NCBI GenBank assembly: GCA_963930645.1
Contig: OZ005657.1
Coordinates: 47,959,153 to 48,023,152, forward strand
Direction: 5' to 3'
Source: Salticus scenicus
Lineage: Eukaryota > Arthropoda > Arachnida > Araneae > Salticidae
Length of the DNA: 64,000 nt
In this document: in pieces, positions 24,470 through 35,359 of the stretch
Layout of the letters: every line of letters starts with the position of its first letter
Position numbering within the stretch: the stretch's first letter is position 1
The notes under the pieces: generated by a model
The model's database searches: none
Told to the model about the DNA's origin: nothing
Seen by the model: the letters and a program-made list of their open reading frames with translations, nothing else
Made by a program: the position numbers and the translations under genes

Positions 24470-26350
24470 CTTTTTTAACACTTTCCAACAAGGTTGAAAA
24501 GTGTTAATACCTTTGATCTGTCCGCGCTCTAACACACATATATATTCATGGAATTTCTTGAAACTGATATTTGTTATTTAAGTTCACACTTTAAAAAAAT
24601 CAGTAACGTTACTCTTATACATCGGATACGTTCCTGTTTATAATAAGTTTAAGGCAGGTTCCTGAGAATAACAGGTTTTCCTCCCTGAAACGTTTCTGAT
24701 TTTAGGAATGTAGTATTATTTTGAATGCGTGCATATTTGATGGTTGCTGATATTTTCAAGGAAAATTTCAAGGATATTTACTGGAAAATATTAGGCACAT
24801 TAGCTGTCCAAAATTTCCCAGGAAAGTGCCGGAATTTTTTTTACAGGATGATCGTATTGAAATTACAGTGAATACCTGTTTTGTGTACAAGGACAACCGA
24901 AAGCATTCCAAAACATGTGTTGTATGAGAGGTATTTCTATAAACAATATTTAAATACTATTACTTTTCACAAGTCTTAATGAAATAGAAATATGTTATTC
25001 AAGTTCACAATCAGATGTTCCCTATTGAAAACGAAGTAAATACCATTATTGATTTGTATACAAGGACACCCGAAACTATTCCAAAGTATTGCTTTCTATA
25101 AGCGGTATTTCTATAAACCAAATTTTAATAACGTGACCTTGCACAAATCTCAATAAAGTTAAAATGAGTCATTATGCACAAAAGAATGTTTTCCATAGAA
25201 TACAGTATGATTAGCATTAGATTTACACGACCACACAAAAATATTCAGTTACTTTATGAGGTATTATTGAAAATTTGCTTAGAATTTGCCTTTTTGTTTA
25301 AAATAAACATTTTTTATTATTTTCTATATGTTTTTAACACTTCCCAACAAAGTTGAAAAGTGTTAATGACTTCAGTTTGTTTGTCTGCCCGTCCGTCTCT
25401 CTCTTTCTGTCTGTCCGCGCTCTAACTCCCGTACATATTCATGGAATTTCTTGAAACTGATATAAGTTTTTCAAGTGCACTATCGGATGTTCCCTATTGA
25501 AAATTGAGTGAATATCTGTACTAGTTTGTGTACAGGGACACCCTAAAGTATTCCAAATCATTGCGTTTTATGAGAGGTATTTCTATAAACCAAATTTTAA
25601 TAACTTTACTTTGCACAAATTCTAATGAAATTGAAATATGTTATTCATGTACACATAGGAATGTTTTCTACAGAACGTAATATGATTAGCATTAAATTTA
25701 CAGACCCACACAAAAATATTCATTTACATTGAGGGCTTTTATTGGAAATTTGCTAGAATTGCATTTTCGTTTACATTAAACGTTTTAACACTTTTTAAAA
25801 ATTTTTAAGTGTGAATATGATTCCAATTTGTGTATCTGACTGTCCATCTGTCTATCTGTCCGTCTGCCCGCCCCCAGCGTCCGTAAGTATTTTCAGAATT
25901 TTTTAAAAATATGTGTTATTCGATTTCACTGTAGAATGTTCCCTATTTAAAAAGGCATTTTTAGGTCTTGTGCAATTGGCTTGTGTACAGGGACACCCAA
26001 AAAAATCCAAAGAACTTTTTACTGTAAAACTCATAAAGAAATTGAAATTTATTGTTAATATGTTAAAATAATGCTTTGTATAGAATATGATTTTGTTAAA
26101 CTTCAGATTTTCAGGACTACACTAAAATATTCAACTATATTAAGGTCTGCAATTAGAATCTAAAGGCTAGGTTTTTCTTTTGTGTTAGGTATTTTTAGCA
26201 CTTTCTAACAATGTTTAAGAATGATTAGGAATTGAATTAGTCTACATGTATCCTTTCTAAACTACTGTCTGTCCACTGTGTGTGATAACGTAGGCAAAGA
26301 ACATTGAAAGTTATATGATACAAAAATTACGTACAGTTGGAAAGTGTTAA
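24470..26350 (+). repeat. tandem family, unit about 420-460 bp, four diverged copies
   Basis: Each unit starts with a palindromic phrase, AACACTTCCCAACAAAGTTG then AAAAGTGTTAA (near 24478, 25337, 25788, 26208). A CT-rich tract (GTCTGCCCGTCCGTC) and the block GCGCTCTAACTCCCGTACAT follow, then TTCATGGAATTTCTTGAAAC, GTACAGGGACACCC and GAGGTATTTCTATAAACC. An extra GTACAAGGACA block near 24890 and 25060 shows a rearranged first copy. No coding sequence. Type unknown. Confidence 0.8.
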
Positions 26351-26354
26351 TCAA

Positions 26355-27220
26355 TGCGTACCAAATGATTTTTCGCTCTTTTTTTTTTTATATATATAAT
26401 GTAATTAAATAGCTCCATCATTGTTAAATTTTATATAATATTAAGTGTGTGAGAAATCGATCAAAATATGGTCACAAGTATTATAGATATTAAATTTTAA
26501 TATTGAAAAGTTTTGAGAAAGTTAAATAACGCCATATTAAATATTATGTTATGGACACATTTTTTTTTCTACATACATTTAATATGCATATTTTGACGAA
26601 GGAATCGACACTTTCATGTGTGCTTATTCGTTCGTAAATAAACTGGCAAGTTCTAGTTGATGAGTACACTTTATTCGACAAATGCTCCCAAAACAAGCCA
26701 AATGAACTATTACTTGCATCACAAATGCCACGGTAATATCGTTTTATAAACCACCAAGTATGAATACTGCTTGTCCAGAAACAGCAATTAACAGTTTGCA
26801 ACAATCTTTCACTGAACAAACTTACAGCTTAGAGTTCAGTGGAATTAACCTAAATGTCTATCAAATATATGCGAACTGTTTATAAAGCTATTTTTAACGT
26901 TTTTTTTAGTACATTAATAAAGTTAAAATATTTCATATGTTACACCTTAAATTGTAATATTATTATTATATTAATATGGAGTAAAAAAAAATTAGTGTGA
27001 CTGCTACACCAGATTATTTTGAAATGTTTCATAGATTCAAAAGGTGATAGTGTTGATTTTCTAAACTTGTCCCAATTTCCTAAAGAGCATAATTTTTAAT
27101 ATAAAGCGATAATTTCTCTCTTTTTTATGAAGTTATATAACGCTTCATATAAAAATACATATTAATATTCGTATATACTTCATCTAGGCTCTCTTTACGA
27201 ATGTTTTGAGTATTTGAAGA
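26355..27220. other. non-coding stretch
   Basis: No element recognised. The 91-codon minus-strand frame at 26544-26819 has no domain or family resemblance that I can see. Confidence 0.4.
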
Positions 27221-27224
27221 GTTA

Positions 27225-27737
27225 CACTGCTTTGCAAAACAAAACAAAAAAAATTTTTTTTAGAGTTCTGATACAATATTTGCTGATTCTTCTGTAAAAT
27301 GACTTCCTGAATCCGAATAAATTTACCATTTTGTCCAGTCACCCACCGTTTTCTAGAAACACCATCATGTCCTTCAATTTTTTTCTCTGTTCGATAATTT
27401 TATGACCATGAATTTGATTTGAAGAATGAAAAAGAATTAATTTAACACCTAAAAAAAAAAAAAAAAAAATAAATAAATTCCTTTGTCGCAAATGTCCATG
27501 TTTTAGAATTTTCCAACTCTGTAGCCCCTCAGAAGATATTTAACGGTTAAAATAATCCCCCCCCCCTAAAAATCAAATTTATAGCCATAAAACCACCAAA
27601 AAATGTTAAAAATAGTGGGCCGTTCCTAAAAACGGTGAGTGATAGGGTAAAAGAGGCGTCATGTTCGAATTCAGGAAGTCATTTTACATAAGAATGTGCT
27701 GAAATGGTGTTAGAAGCAATTTTCATGCGGAGCAGTG
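27225..27737. mobile_element. palindromic element of about 513 bp, ends CACTGC, TTA or TA target
   Basis: The arms pair across a centre near 27470. Shared blocks are CACTGCTTTGC, TAAAATGACTTCCTGAATCC, CACCGTTTTTAG, TTTATGGCCATGAATTTGAT and GGGGCTACAGAG. TTA occurs on both flanks (27222-27224 and 27738-27740), compatible with a TA or a TTA target. A solitary arm of the same family is at 10255. An internal poly-A run lies at about 27450-27469. Confidence 0.8.
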
Positions 27738-27846
27738 TTATTATTAGAAGTATTAAATAATTTTAAAATTATGATTTTTGTTTTTTTAAACTCATACTAC
27801 AAGGTGTTAATTTTTAAATGCTAATTGAATTACCCAGTAAATCCCA

Positions 27847-27848
27847 CA

Positions 27849-27883
<35 letters not shown>

Positions 27884-28077
27884 TATATTTGCAGCATATT
27901 TTGCTGTAAAAGCTGAGTGCTAGCACATTCTGCTGTAATTTACAGCAGAAACAACTGTAAAAGAGTCTCTCTTTACAGATGTTTCCGCTGCAAATTGTGT
28001 TATTTAACAACAGAATGTGCTGACAATATGGGTGCCAGCACATTCTGCTGTAAAAACTGCCGTTATTTTTTACAGTG
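27847..28077. mobile_element. MITE-like element with CAYTGTAAAAAA ends
   Basis: It starts CATTGTAAAA, followed by a long A-run, and ends TTTTTTACAGTG, related to the ends of the elements at 7589 and 60938. Inside, GCACATTCTGCTGTAA occurs twice, with an inverted copy (CAGAATGTGC) between. Flanks are CA on both sides. Confidence 0.6.
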
Positions 28078-28189
28078 CAGGCTAATCTAAAAATGAAAGT
28101 GATTTGAATATAACGGAGACAATAAATTTCTATAATTAAAAACGAGCAAGCAATTTCGAAACAGTACACAGATTTCCTATTTCTATCAC

Positions 28190-28800
28190 ATTTTTAAAGA
28201 GTTGAGTGGTACTTTTAATAGTGTAGAGTTTATTTAGAGAATCTAACTGGAATTAAGAATTTCCATTTTTTCCAGCTCAAATATTTTCCAAATCGTACAC
28301 CATAATTCTCTTTTTCCCCCTGTTTCATCCACTTAAGAGTTAAGCATTTTTTTTTTTTTTTTGAAGTTCATTAAAAATGAAATAGAAAAGAAAGTGCCAA
28401 ATTTCTAGTCTCCAGCTCGAATGGTTTTAAGATTGTATAGAATACCTATACTTTTACATCATTTTCTCTCTCTGGAAAACTGAGCTATATCTTAATACGG
28501 TATATTCATACGAATATGAAAGAAGAATACTTCTTGGAAAAATAAAGTTTTAGCTTAAGTAGTTCCCGATATGCACCACTTTTTTTTTTTTTTTTTTTTT
28601 TTTTTACCTCATTCCCCCTTCTTGAAGGTGTAGAGTACTTTTTAAACGTGTAAGGAATATGAAATTTAATAAGGAATTTTCATATCAAATATCAAGGTTT
28701 CAAGCTCAAGTGGTTTCCGAAATTGCACAACATACAAGCATTTTACCACTATTTCCCTTCCATTTACAGGGTAGGTGGGAAATTTGGTAATAGTACATTT
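28190..28800 (+). repeat. diverged tandem repeat, unit about 150-190 bp
   Basis: The phrase AGCTCAAGTGGTTTCCRAATT and variants recurs near 28274, 28415, 28553 and 28701. A run of pyrimidines (TTCTCTTTTTCCCCC-like) and a long T-run (for example 28580-28606) occur between copies. Divergence is high. Confidence 0.6.
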
Positions 28801-29149
28801 CGATGATGAACTTGGATGATGGAATTTCATTCCTGATTACCATGTGTGTAGATTAAGGGCAAAAATCAGGCTTCAGGTACTTTGGAATTGGTCCATCTCT
28901 TATTTTAACATTAATGGAATAGAGAAACCATAATCCGTCGTCATTTTACGGTTTTAAAAAAGTAACCCAACTGATGCAAATGTGTATTTCTAATGTAAAA
29001 AAATAATAAGTAAATAAAAACATACTTTGGGCTTATTATTTTTAATTAGCTTTCATAGAATACTGAATTCAATATATCAGACCGTTTGCGTTGTTTTATG
29101 TTATAATCATATTGTATACGCAAAAGTATAGCTTGTGTACTTAGGAATT

Positions 29150-29345
29150 TTTTTTTATCTCTTACAAGGGAACTCTTCCAAGCGGTAATCACCGATTTTC
29201 TTAAAAAAATTACAGAAAATAGTTTACACTATACTTAATTCACTTGTGAAAAAATTAGCTGCTGAATCGCAACAGGAAAGCTGTAAAAAATTATTAAACT
29301 TTACGTTTTGAACGCCAAATACGAAAAAAGTCATCGCCAAATCAT
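29150..29345. repeat. left member of a distant inverted repeat (partner 32575-32790)
   Basis: The block AAGCGGTAATCACCGATTTTC and the following sequence (TTAGCTGCTGAATCGCAA, AAAAAATTATTAAA) reappear in reverse complement at 32575-32790. They enclose 3.2 kb of SINE fragments and MITEs. Confidence 0.75.
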
Positions 29346-29381
29346 ATTAACCTTCCTTCAGTGATGCCAAGGGACTTCAGT

Positions 29382-29553
29382 ATAGGAGGGTTGTGTTTTC
29401 TATCGCTCTAGGGTGACTGAAGCAAGGAATCCATAACCTCCGCGGAGGATCAAAATTATGATGGCATGTCTCCAGAATATCCCTATGAGTGAATACAAGA
29501 CCATCTCCAATTTCCCACTGCGTAGCTATAGTGCGACGTTAAAACCCACTCAA
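29382..29553 (+). mobile_element. SINE fragment (body and 3' tail)
   Basis: It contains the blocks GGAGGATCAAAATTATGATG, GCATGTCTCC, AGACCATCTCCAATT and TAGTGCGACGTTAAAACCCA, in the order found in the full SINE at 47992 read on its own strand. No tRNA-like head is present. Confidence 0.7.
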
Positions 29554-29607
29554 CACTCAATATATTTTCTGAAATCTAGAAGTTTCTATTTAGAAAAAGT
29601 GACATTG

Positions 29608-29951
29608 GGTTACATACAAACGGAACGCTTGCAATTTCGATGACGTAAATTTTGCAAGTTTTTTTGCAAATACAGTCGGCAGCAAAAGTAACAGAGCACT
29701 AGCGAAAATTCCTATGTAAAAAAAGTAAACTTAATGCAGATTTGTTAAATAAATCCTTGTCGAATCCTGTTCGTAGTCAGTCTAAGAACACAATTTGACA
29801 AGGATTTATTTAACAAAACAGTGTTAAGTGTGCTTTTTTCACATAGGAATTTTTGCTAGTGCTCGGATACTTTTGCTGCCGACTGCAGTCATACATTTGG
29901 AACGCCTGCAAACGGCTTTGCAACTGGAAGTGTTTCATTTGTATGTACCCC
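29608..29951. mobile_element. composite: MITE B interrupted by MITE A
   Basis: Outer ends are GGGTTACATACAAACGGAAC and the inverse GTTTCATTTGTATGTACCCC. The outer arms contain GCAATTTCGATGACGTAAAT and GTCATACATTTGGAAC. The hairpin element 29673-29885 sits at the junction TTTGCAAA/GTCATAC, the same junction as in the copies at 31656 and 49448. Confidence 0.8.
29673..29885. mobile_element. MITE A copy 1, Tc1/mariner-type hairpin
   Basis: A 213-bp near-perfect palindrome with ends CAGTCGGCAGCAAAAGTA and inverse, and centre GAATCCTGTTCGTAGTCAG. Flanks are TA and CA, consistent with a TA target with one change. Confidence 0.87.
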
Positions 29952-30157
29952 ATTATGTTTTGTGTTAGATATAATATTTTCCATTATTTTATGTAATGTT
30001 TCAATATTGTATTTATTTAAAATAATGCAATTTCGGAGTTACTTTTACATTACTCCAGCTTATATATAATCTGGAGTAATTTAATGTCTGAAGCACTCGG
30101 CATGTGCATTTATATAAATTTGCAGACGATTTAAAAACTAATCTGATTTATAGATTG

Positions 30158-30215
30158 GTTGGCTGGGTTTTACGTCGCACTAGTCTGCGGAATGGGCAAT
30201 TGGCGACCAATATGA
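30158..30215 (-). mobile_element. SINE 3' tail fragment
   Basis: GGTTTTACGTCGCACTAGTC followed by GGGCAATTGGCGACC. Reverse orientation. Confidence 0.65.
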
Positions 30216-30309
30216 ATTATAATATTTGATTGAACATCTGATTGTTAGAATAGTTGATTGAAGTTAATACTCAAATAAATAAATCAAATTAAAATATTTA
30301 AGATATTTG

Positions 30310-30425
30310 AGGTTGAGTAGGTTTTAAGTTTTAATTCGCACTACAGCTATGCGATGGCGGCAGTCTAGGGTGCATTCCTAGAGATGGTCCGTAGACGTGT
30401 TTACAACTTTGATCCTTTACGGAGG
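30310..30425 (-). mobile_element. diverged SINE fragment
   Basis: The blocks GGTTGAGTAGGTTTTAA, GCACTACAGC, GCAGTCTAGGGTG, AGAGATGGTCCGTAGAC and TTTGATCCTTTACGGAGG follow SINE order in reverse orientation. Confidence 0.65.
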
Positions 30426-30523
30426 GGATTATTTAAAAATTGGAAAAACACGTGCATAACCTTTATGCCTTCTTACATTTTTGGTAATTTAATTTGTAAA
30501 AATATGCATTAGAATTTCATAAG

Positions 30524-30560
30524 GTTGGTTGGGTTTTACGTCGCACTAGTGCTGCGCAGT
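30524..30560 (-). mobile_element. SINE 3' tail fragment, abruptly truncated
   Basis: GGTTGGTTGGGTTTTACGTC and CACTAGTGCTGCGCAG, ending at a T-run. Reverse orientation. Confidence 0.7.
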
Positions 30561-30643
30561 GATTTTTTTTTCATAAGTAATTTTCTTAGAATTATTAACT
30601 GCGAAATCTTGTTGTTTTAAAAATAATTGTTATGCTGAATGCA

Positions 30644-30732
30644 GACCCTCCGTGGCCGAGTGAGTATGTCACCCTCGCTAATCGCCTTCACGTGTAAAAG
30701 AATGGGTTCGATTCCCCAGCCGACCCAGGGTG
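30644..30732 (+). pseudogene. tRNA-like sequence (Ser/Leu-like) or SINE head
   Basis: A pol III A-box-like TGGCCGAGTGAG lies at 30653 and an exact B box GGTTCGATTCC at 30705-30715. ACCCT near the start can pair with AGGGT near 30727, and a T-run follows at 30733. The long variable region recalls serine or leucine tRNA. The internal stems are poor, so I read it as a tRNA pseudogene or the head of a second SINE family. Confidence 0.5.
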
Positions 30733-30763
30733 TTTTTTTAATTTTTTGTATTTTAATCCGGTT

Positions 30764-31088
30764 ATGAGAGGCATACTATTGTAACAATCTCAGCTATCGT
30801 AGATCACAAGTCGGATCGTACAGTCGGTAGCAAAAGTATCCGAACACTAGCAATAATCCCCGTCAGAAAAAAGCACTCTTAATACTGCTTTGTTAAGTAA
30901 ATCCTTGTCGAATCATGTTCTTAGACTGACTAAGAACAAGATTCGACAAGGATTTATTTAACAAAGCAGTATTAAGTGTACTTTTTCTAGACAGGAATTA
31001 TTGCTAGTGCTCGGTTACTTTTGCTGCCGAGTGTTCGATCCGACTTGTGATCTAAGATAGCTGCGATTGTTACAATAGTATACCTCCC
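30764..31088. mobile_element. composite: MITE C with a nested MITE A
   Basis: Outer inverted arms GAGGCATACTATTGTAACAA and GATCACAAGTCGGATCG enclose the MITE A copy at 30821-31033. The same arrangement and junction (GGATCR/TA) recurs at 50310-50645. Confidence 0.8.
30821..31033. mobile_element. MITE A copy 2
   Basis: Hairpin of 213 bp starting CAGTCGGTAGCAAAAGTATC. Flanks are TA and TT. Confidence 0.87.
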
Positions 31089-31152
31089 TATGTTATATCT
31101 GTCCGAAATTTACAGGAGGGGGATTTCGAGTCAAACATACAAATCGTATGTG

Positions 31153-31365
31153 CAGTCGGTAACAAAAGTGTCCGAATGCTAGCAAAAATTCCTATGTAAA
31201 AAAAGTATTCGTCATACGGTTTTGCTAAATAAATCCTTGTCGAATCCAGTTCGTAGTCAGCGTAAGAAGATGATTTGATAAGGATTTATTTAACAAAACC
31301 GTATGAAGTGTACTTTTTTTACATAGGAATTTTTGCTAGTGTTCGGACACTTTTGTTACCAACTG
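31153..31365. mobile_element. MITE A copy 3 (GTAAC/GTGTCC subfamily)
   Basis: Hairpin of 213 bp with ends CAGTCGGTAACAAAAGTG. Flanks are TG and TA. It shares the CATACGGTTTTG inner block with copies 5 and 10. Confidence 0.87.
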
Positions 31366-31424
31366 TATATATTAAAAATAAATAACATACGCAGAATGCA
31401 ACCATTTATCACCTGCCGATGTAC

Positions 31425-31505
31425 CGGACCCTCCTCAGGAGTGCATCGCAAACCGTCGCCAATTGCCCATAGTGCAATACTAGTGCGACGTTAAACCCAA
31501 CCAAC
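31425..31505 (+). mobile_element. SINE 3' fragment
   Basis: AACCGTCGCCAATTGCCCAT, then ACTAGTGCGACGTTAAACCC and AACCAACAAAC. The 3' end is on the right. Confidence 0.75.
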
Positions 31506-31655
31506 AAACAGGACGAAATTTAGGGTAGAATTATAGATAGTCTCCAATTGCTCATTGCGTAGCTCTAATGAGATATTGGATCCACACAACTCATATTCTG
31601 TTGAGTTGCTTGTTCGTCGAAGGTTCGTACTGCCCAATAAAATGATCAGACTAAG

Positions 31656-31999
31656 GGGTACATACAAATGAAACACTTCCGGTTGCAAAGCCGTTTGCAA
31701 GTGTTCCAAATGTATGACTACAGTCAGCAGCAAAAGTATCCGACCACTAGCAAAAGATCCTATATATAAAAAAAGCACACTTAACACTGTTTTGTTAAAT
31801 AAATCCTTGTCGAATCATGGTCTTAGACTGACTAAGAACAGGATTCGACAAGGATTTATTTAACAAAACTGCATTAAGTGTTCTTTTTTTCATAGGAATT
31901 CTTGCTAATGCTCGGATACTTTTACTGCCGACTGAATTTGCAAAAAATTTGCAAAATTTACGTCATCGAAGTTGCAAGCGTTCCGTTTGCATGTAACCC
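31656..31999. mobile_element. composite: MITE B with nested MITE A, TA target
   Basis: Ends are GGGGTACATACAAATGAAAC and GCGTTCCGTTTGCATGTAAC; TA lies near both ends. The nested hairpin is at 31721-31934, at the junction used in the other composites. Confidence 0.82.
31721..31934. mobile_element. MITE A copy 4
   Basis: Hairpin starting CAGTCAGCAGCAAAAGTATC. Flanks are TA and AA. Confidence 0.87.
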
Positions 32000-32337
32000 T
32001 TATAAGAAAAATGTGTTCGGATACGAAATGCTTTCATTTTAGTTTTAAAAAAAAACAGCTTTGTGTTTTAATATAAAATGTTTTGTTTTATTTAAATTTA
32101 TAAAAAAGTTTTGATCATATATTTTTTTAATGTCGTTATTAAAAACTTGATGTAAATATTCTTGCAATTGTTATTGACACAGCTTATTTAACTGAAATAT
32201 TAAATGTTTTTTAGAATTTCGACTAAATAAGTCTCAATCTGGTAAATTATCTGGTTTTTGTTAATCTATTCTGAATTCTCATGTGCTCGACAGCGTAGGG
32301 AGTTCGTTTGACTATCAAAAAGAAAGAAGAACATGTA

Positions 32338-32550
32338 CAGTCGGTAACAAAAGTGTCCGAACACTAGCAAAACTTCCTATGTAAAAAAAGTACACGTCAT
32401 ACGGTTTTGTTAAATAAATCCTTGTCGAATCCTATTCTTAGTCAGTATAAGAACACGATTCGATAAGGATTTCTTTAGCAGAACCGTACGAAGTGTACTT
32501 TTTTTACATAGGAATTTTTGCTAGTGTTCGGACATTTTTGTTACCGACTG
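32338..32550. mobile_element. MITE A copy 5, exact TA duplication
   Basis: Hairpin of 213 bp of the GTAAC subfamily with TA on both sides (32336-32337 and 32551-32552). Confidence 0.9.
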
Positions 32551-32574
32551 TACATCTATTAAATCTTCATTGCA

Positions 32575-32790
32575 ATGAAATTTCGAAGAATGCAGTCGCC
32601 AAACAGGCGCTTTTTTGGAAATATTGCAAACATGCTTCCATTTTTAATAATTTTTTATAGCTTATCTATTGCGACTCAGCAGCTAATATTTTAGGAAGAT
32701 GCTATTCATGATTAAATCTTATGCCAGAATTTTTTTCAAGAAAATCGGTGATTACCGCTTCAAAGAGTTTCCTTGTTAGTTTAGCCTTTT
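32575..32790. repeat. right member of the distant inverted repeat (partner 29150-29345)
   Basis: GAAAATCGGTGATTACCGCT at about 32738 is the inverse of the block at 29182. Similarity extends leftwards to about 32575. Confidence 0.75.
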
Positions 32791-32809
32791 GAAAATACAG
32801 AAGTATTAT

Positions 32810-33310
32810 AGTAGACCATTTACATAGTCTTTTATATAACACGACTGCCCCCAAATGTACGGCATTAAAATACACAACAAGTATACCTTGCCACTTTAAA
32901 ATATTTCTTTATCTTAATTTACTTATTTAATAAAAGTCAGAAATCAAAATCCTAAACAATTTCGAAGGTTTTTTAAGTGTAACCCAACTGCAATAAATGT
33001 GTATCATTAATATACGCAAAAAACATACATTAGGCACTTTGGATTTGTTATTCTTATTTTTATTCTCTTTATATAGCATTAACAGATTACCAAAATTATA
33101 ATTCCAGACCATAAGACCGGCTTTAAAGTAAAACGATTGCCTCAATTGTGTTTTATTAAAATACGCAAAAAACATACTTAAAACACTTTCAATTCTAGCG
33201 AGACATTTTAAAAATACAGAAATCAATATGTAAGATCTTTTGCATATTTTTAAACTGTAACTTGTTGGCCCCAAATGTGTATATTAAAAGTAATGACGCT
33301 AAAGAAGCAT
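32810..33310 (+). repeat. diverged tandem repeat, about four units of 120-165 bp
   Basis: The phrase AATGTGTATNATTAAAATACGC, followed by AAAAACATACTTA or a variant, then CACTTTNAATTC, recurs near 32858, 32997, 33145 and 33270. A related phrase at 28965-29025 (AAATGTGTATTTCTAATG, AAAACATACTTTGGG) suggests the family spreads beyond this block. Confidence 0.6.
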
Positions 33311-33539
33311 ACTTCTAAATGTAATGGTTTTATTAGAAAACCATTGCTATTTTCCACGCGTGAAGAGTAAAACTGTTGGTAAAACTATTAGACGTCCCCG
33401 TTCCTTCCTCCTTTAAGGACTAAAAAACTTCTTATAATTTATATTTAACTTTAATTAAATGCTAAGAGAAGTCATTTTGCTAAATTTTAAGCTTTTATTC
33501 GAAACTATTGCAGCCATACGGTGAAAACGTTAAAGATCT

Positions 33540-35340
33540 TAGACTTCCCTCTTCGATCAGAGGGTTTAACGTCGCCCTATAATATGTTGTTGAGAGAGTT
33601 TATAGCCTCTGTTTGTAGCTCTGACGTGACATTAACATCCTGTCAGAGGTTTTAACGTTGTGTTAGTTACACAAAGTGGGCGAGAGATTTTTAACGTCGC
33701 GAGACAACGTCAAAGTGAAGATTGAGAGGATTTAATGTTGCACTAGAGCCACAAAGAGCTTGGCAGGTTTTATAGTCGTACTAGAGCAACGAAATGTTTG
33801 AGGGAGGGGGGGGGCGTTTAACGTCGAGTTACAGTTGTTATACCGGATGAGAGGGTTACGTGGCAATAGAGCTACAATGTTGGTGAGAATGTTTTACATT
33901 GCAAGGGGATTGAGATGTAGGTTGAGATGGTTTAAGGTCGTAAAGGGTGCTAGCTGAAGTGTGATTTGAAAGATTTTTATGTCAAACTAGAGCTATAAAG
34001 AGGGTGAGAGTGTTTACCGTCACACTAGAGCTACAAAGTGGGTTAATGTCGCAAAAGAATAGTACAAATGAAGGTTAAGGGGGTTTAACATCACACTACA
34101 GTTACAAAGTAGTTAAGAGGGTATAACTTCGCACCAGAGCTAAAATGTTGTTGAAAGGTTTCAAGGGCGCCTCAAAGCTATGAAGATTGATTAATGTCAC
34201 TAGAGGGTTGATGGAAAAGTCCAGAAGTTTTAACATCGTACTACTAGAGCAACAAAATGATGGTTGAGGAGAAAGTTGAGAGTTTAACATCGCACATGAA
34301 CTACGTAATTGTTCGAGGTTTTTAACATCGTAAGAACGTCGGTGTTAAGATTGTGTAGGTTGAAAAGGTTAAATAGTTGCACTACAGCTACAAAGTAGTT
34401 AGAAAAATTGATGTCGTTCTACAGTTACAAAAAATGGATTTAACGTTGCGGCAAAGGTTTTAAACATCGTACTCGAGCAAAAAATGAGTTGGATGGGTAT
34501 AACGTCGCTTTAAAGCTACAATATTGTTTAGAAGTTTTAACATCGCGCAAGAGCAACAAACAGCGGGTTTAATGTCGCCTTAAAGCTTCAAAGTAGGTGG
34601 GAAATTACGACACAGCAAAAAAAAAAAACGGTTTTGGTGAAGTTTGAGATGGTTTAACGTCGCATTAAATCTAAAAGTAATTGGAAGTTAACGGTGCACT
34701 CGAGCTAAAAAGTTGATAACATGTTTAACGTCACTCGGTTGGTCAGATGGACAACTGGCGACGGTCTGGGACACACCCTTAGAGGTGGTCCGGAGACATG
34801 CCATCAAAATTTTGATCCTCCACGTAAGGGATGACTCTGACGCTTCGGTGACCCCCAGAGGTATAATTTTTGATGGGAACATGGTCCATGTTCCCATCAA
34901 AAATTACGGAGCCCATTACGGCCACGACAGATTTTACGTGCACCAGCCACCATTAGTGTACACGACTGTCTTTGGCCGGCTCGAATACCGAACCCGCAAT
35001 CTTCCAATTACGAGGCTGGCGCTCTACCGACTGGGCTACCGCGGCCCTTAACGTCACTCGGAGTTCAAAATGGTTCAAAGTATTTAACGTCTAACTAGCA
35101 CTACTAAGCTGCTGCGGAGTTTAACGTCGCACTAGAGGTACAAAATGGATGAGAGTGTTCACATGTCGCACTAGAACTACAGAGTTATTGGAGATTTTTA
35201 ACTCCGCAGGTAGGTTAAGATGGCGTTAAATTGAATGATGAGTGGATTTAACGTCGCAGTAGAGCTCTCTTTAGACTGTTTAACGTCGTAAAAGTTGATA
35301 AGTTCTGATGATTAAATGCCGCGCTACAGCTAAAAAGTGT
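33540..35340 (+). repeat. SINE-related satellite, diverged left edge
   Basis: Irregularly spaced (about 35-60 bp) copies of TTTAACGTCGCACTAGAGCTACAAA with many substitutions (for example TTTAACATCGTACTAGAGCAACAAA). Divergence is highest at the outer edge, as expected for a satellite margin. It holds the complete SINE at 34739. Confidence 0.85.
34739..35047 (-). mobile_element. complete tRNA-derived SINE with 14-bp TSD
   Basis: TTAACGTCACTCGG is duplicated exactly at 34725-34738 and 35048-35061. On the minus strand the element starts GGGCCGCGGTAGCCCAGTCG, with A box TAGCCCAGTCGG, a CTCGTAA anticodon-loop-like stretch (Thr-CGT-like) and B-box-like GGTTCGGTATTC. The body then follows and includes CACGTAAAATCTGTCG, GGATCAAAATTTTGATGG and CATGTCTCCGGACC, ending GTCCATCTGACCAA. 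The terminal GTTTTACGTCGCAC block of other copies is missing, so the 3' end is shortened. It inserted into the satellite. Confidence 0.9.
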
Positions 35341-35359
35341 TATAAAGTCGAGAGAAAAA

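Noticed and set aside
26544..26819. 91-codon minus frame as a gene
   Set aside because: No start or splice context, no domain, and a cysteine- and serine-rich random look.
27807..28169. 120-codon minus frame with a phenylalanine run
   Set aside because: It crosses the poly-A of a MITE-like element and its internal repeats.
34974..35047. A functional threonine tRNA gene
   Set aside because: The sequence is the head of a SINE present at least twice. The T arm is mispaired and the body is fused without a terminator.
34688..35051. Overlapping frames of 70 and 112 codons
   Set aside because: They lie on the SINE and its flanks, on both strands, with no protein-like conservation.
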